6,668 nucleotides of DNA from Flavobacteriales bacterium (GTDB taxonomy: Bacteria > Bacteroidota > Bacteroidia > Flavobacteriales > BACL11): NCBI GenBank assembly GCA_002710495.1, contig PAKE01000003.1, positions 28,450-35,117 of the forward strand, read 5' to 3'. A program made the translations under genes and the position numbers. Positions within the stretch are counted from its first letter, which is position 1; each line of letters begins with the position of its first letter. This document shows, piece by piece, positions 6,448 to 6,668 of the stretch. The notes beneath the pieces are model-generated. The model saw only the letters and a list, made by a program, of their open reading frames with translations. It was not told where the DNA came from and made no database searches.

Positions 6448-6668
6448 TTACTCTGCAATAACTTCAAATGGTACAGTAACAGTAATAGTTCTGTGTATTC
6501 TGATAGTTGCTTCATATTTACCCAATTCTTTTGCATTTGGGATATTGACAAATTTCTTATCAATATCTAAATCATCTAAAGCTGACATAAATTGAGATAA
6601 AGTAACTTTACCAAACAACTTAATTCCTTCTGCAATTTTAGCTCTAACCTTAATATCCATCTCTTTTA
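6448..6668 (-). CDS. rplI: 50S ribosomal protein bL9, C-terminal part (cut by right window edge)
   Basis: The 72 visible residues match the C-terminal domain of large-subunit ribosomal protein bL9, which binds 23S rRNA near the base of the L1 stalk by its other, N-terminal domain. Recognisable features are KLFGKVTLSQFMSAL, equivalent to the family's k-fGSVt--dia-al helix. IDKKFVNIP follows, then the closing strands LGKYEATIRIHRTITVTVP and FEVIAE. The frame stays open to the window edge, and the ATG at 6660-6658 is an internal methionine: two further codons (Lys, Glu) are visible before it, and the N-terminal RNA-binding domain and connecting helix lie outside. In bacteria rplI commonly follows rpsF and rpsR in one operon. 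That context cannot be seen here, but the terminator directly after rplI fits its being the last gene. Confidence 0.93.
   Translation of the reverse strand, partial: KEMDIKVRAKIAEGIKLFGKVTLSQFMSALDDLDIDKKFVNIPNAKELGKYEATIRIHRTITVTVPFEVIAE

Noticed and set aside
6448..6660. A complete 70-residue gene starting at ATG 6660
   Set aside because: The sequence begins in the middle of bL9 and the frame stays open to the window edge, so this ATG is internal to rplI.

Overview
The window is AT-rich DNA from a member of the Bacteroidota, most likely a Flavobacteriia-type bacterium. Three observations support this. The protein sequences have a typical flavobacterial character, such as a TonB-dependent receptor with an N-terminal carboxypeptidase-regulatory-like domain and a mitochondrial-type aconitase. 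Starts lack clear Shine-Dalgarno sequences. Perfect matches to the Bacteroidota -7 promoter element TAnnTTTG lie just upstream of three genes. No insertion sequence, CRISPR array, tRNA or rRNA was seen.

All genes but one read on the minus strand, so the order of transcription runs from right to left. At the right edge is the C-terminal domain of ribosomal protein bL9 (rplI, cut by the window end), closed by a strong hairpin terminator at about 6401-6427. Next comes a complete aconitate hydratase gene (6349-4082) with its own promoter. Twenty bases after its stop lies a tiny membrane-protein gene (4061-3940) that is readable only through a -1 shift at an A8 run. Its end overlaps tail-to-tail with the only plus-strand gene (3501-3950), a stand-alone nuclease-like protein related to the N-terminal domain of type I restriction subunit HsdR. 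That gene is divergent from holA (3488-2490, DNA polymerase III delta subunit), and only 12 bases separate the two starts. holA is followed by a TonB-dependent outer-membrane receptor (2440-209) with its own promoter, and by the first 36 codons of pyrG (CTP synthase), which appears to start at TTG.

Most of the window is housekeeping: translation, TCA cycle, replication clamp loading and pyrimidine synthesis. The genes do not form one pathway, and visible promoters and a terminator divide them into separate transcription units. The least ordinary parts are the frameshifted mini-gene behind the aconitase gene and the orphan PD-(D/E)XK-type gene packed against holA. I saw no convincing new multi-gene system.
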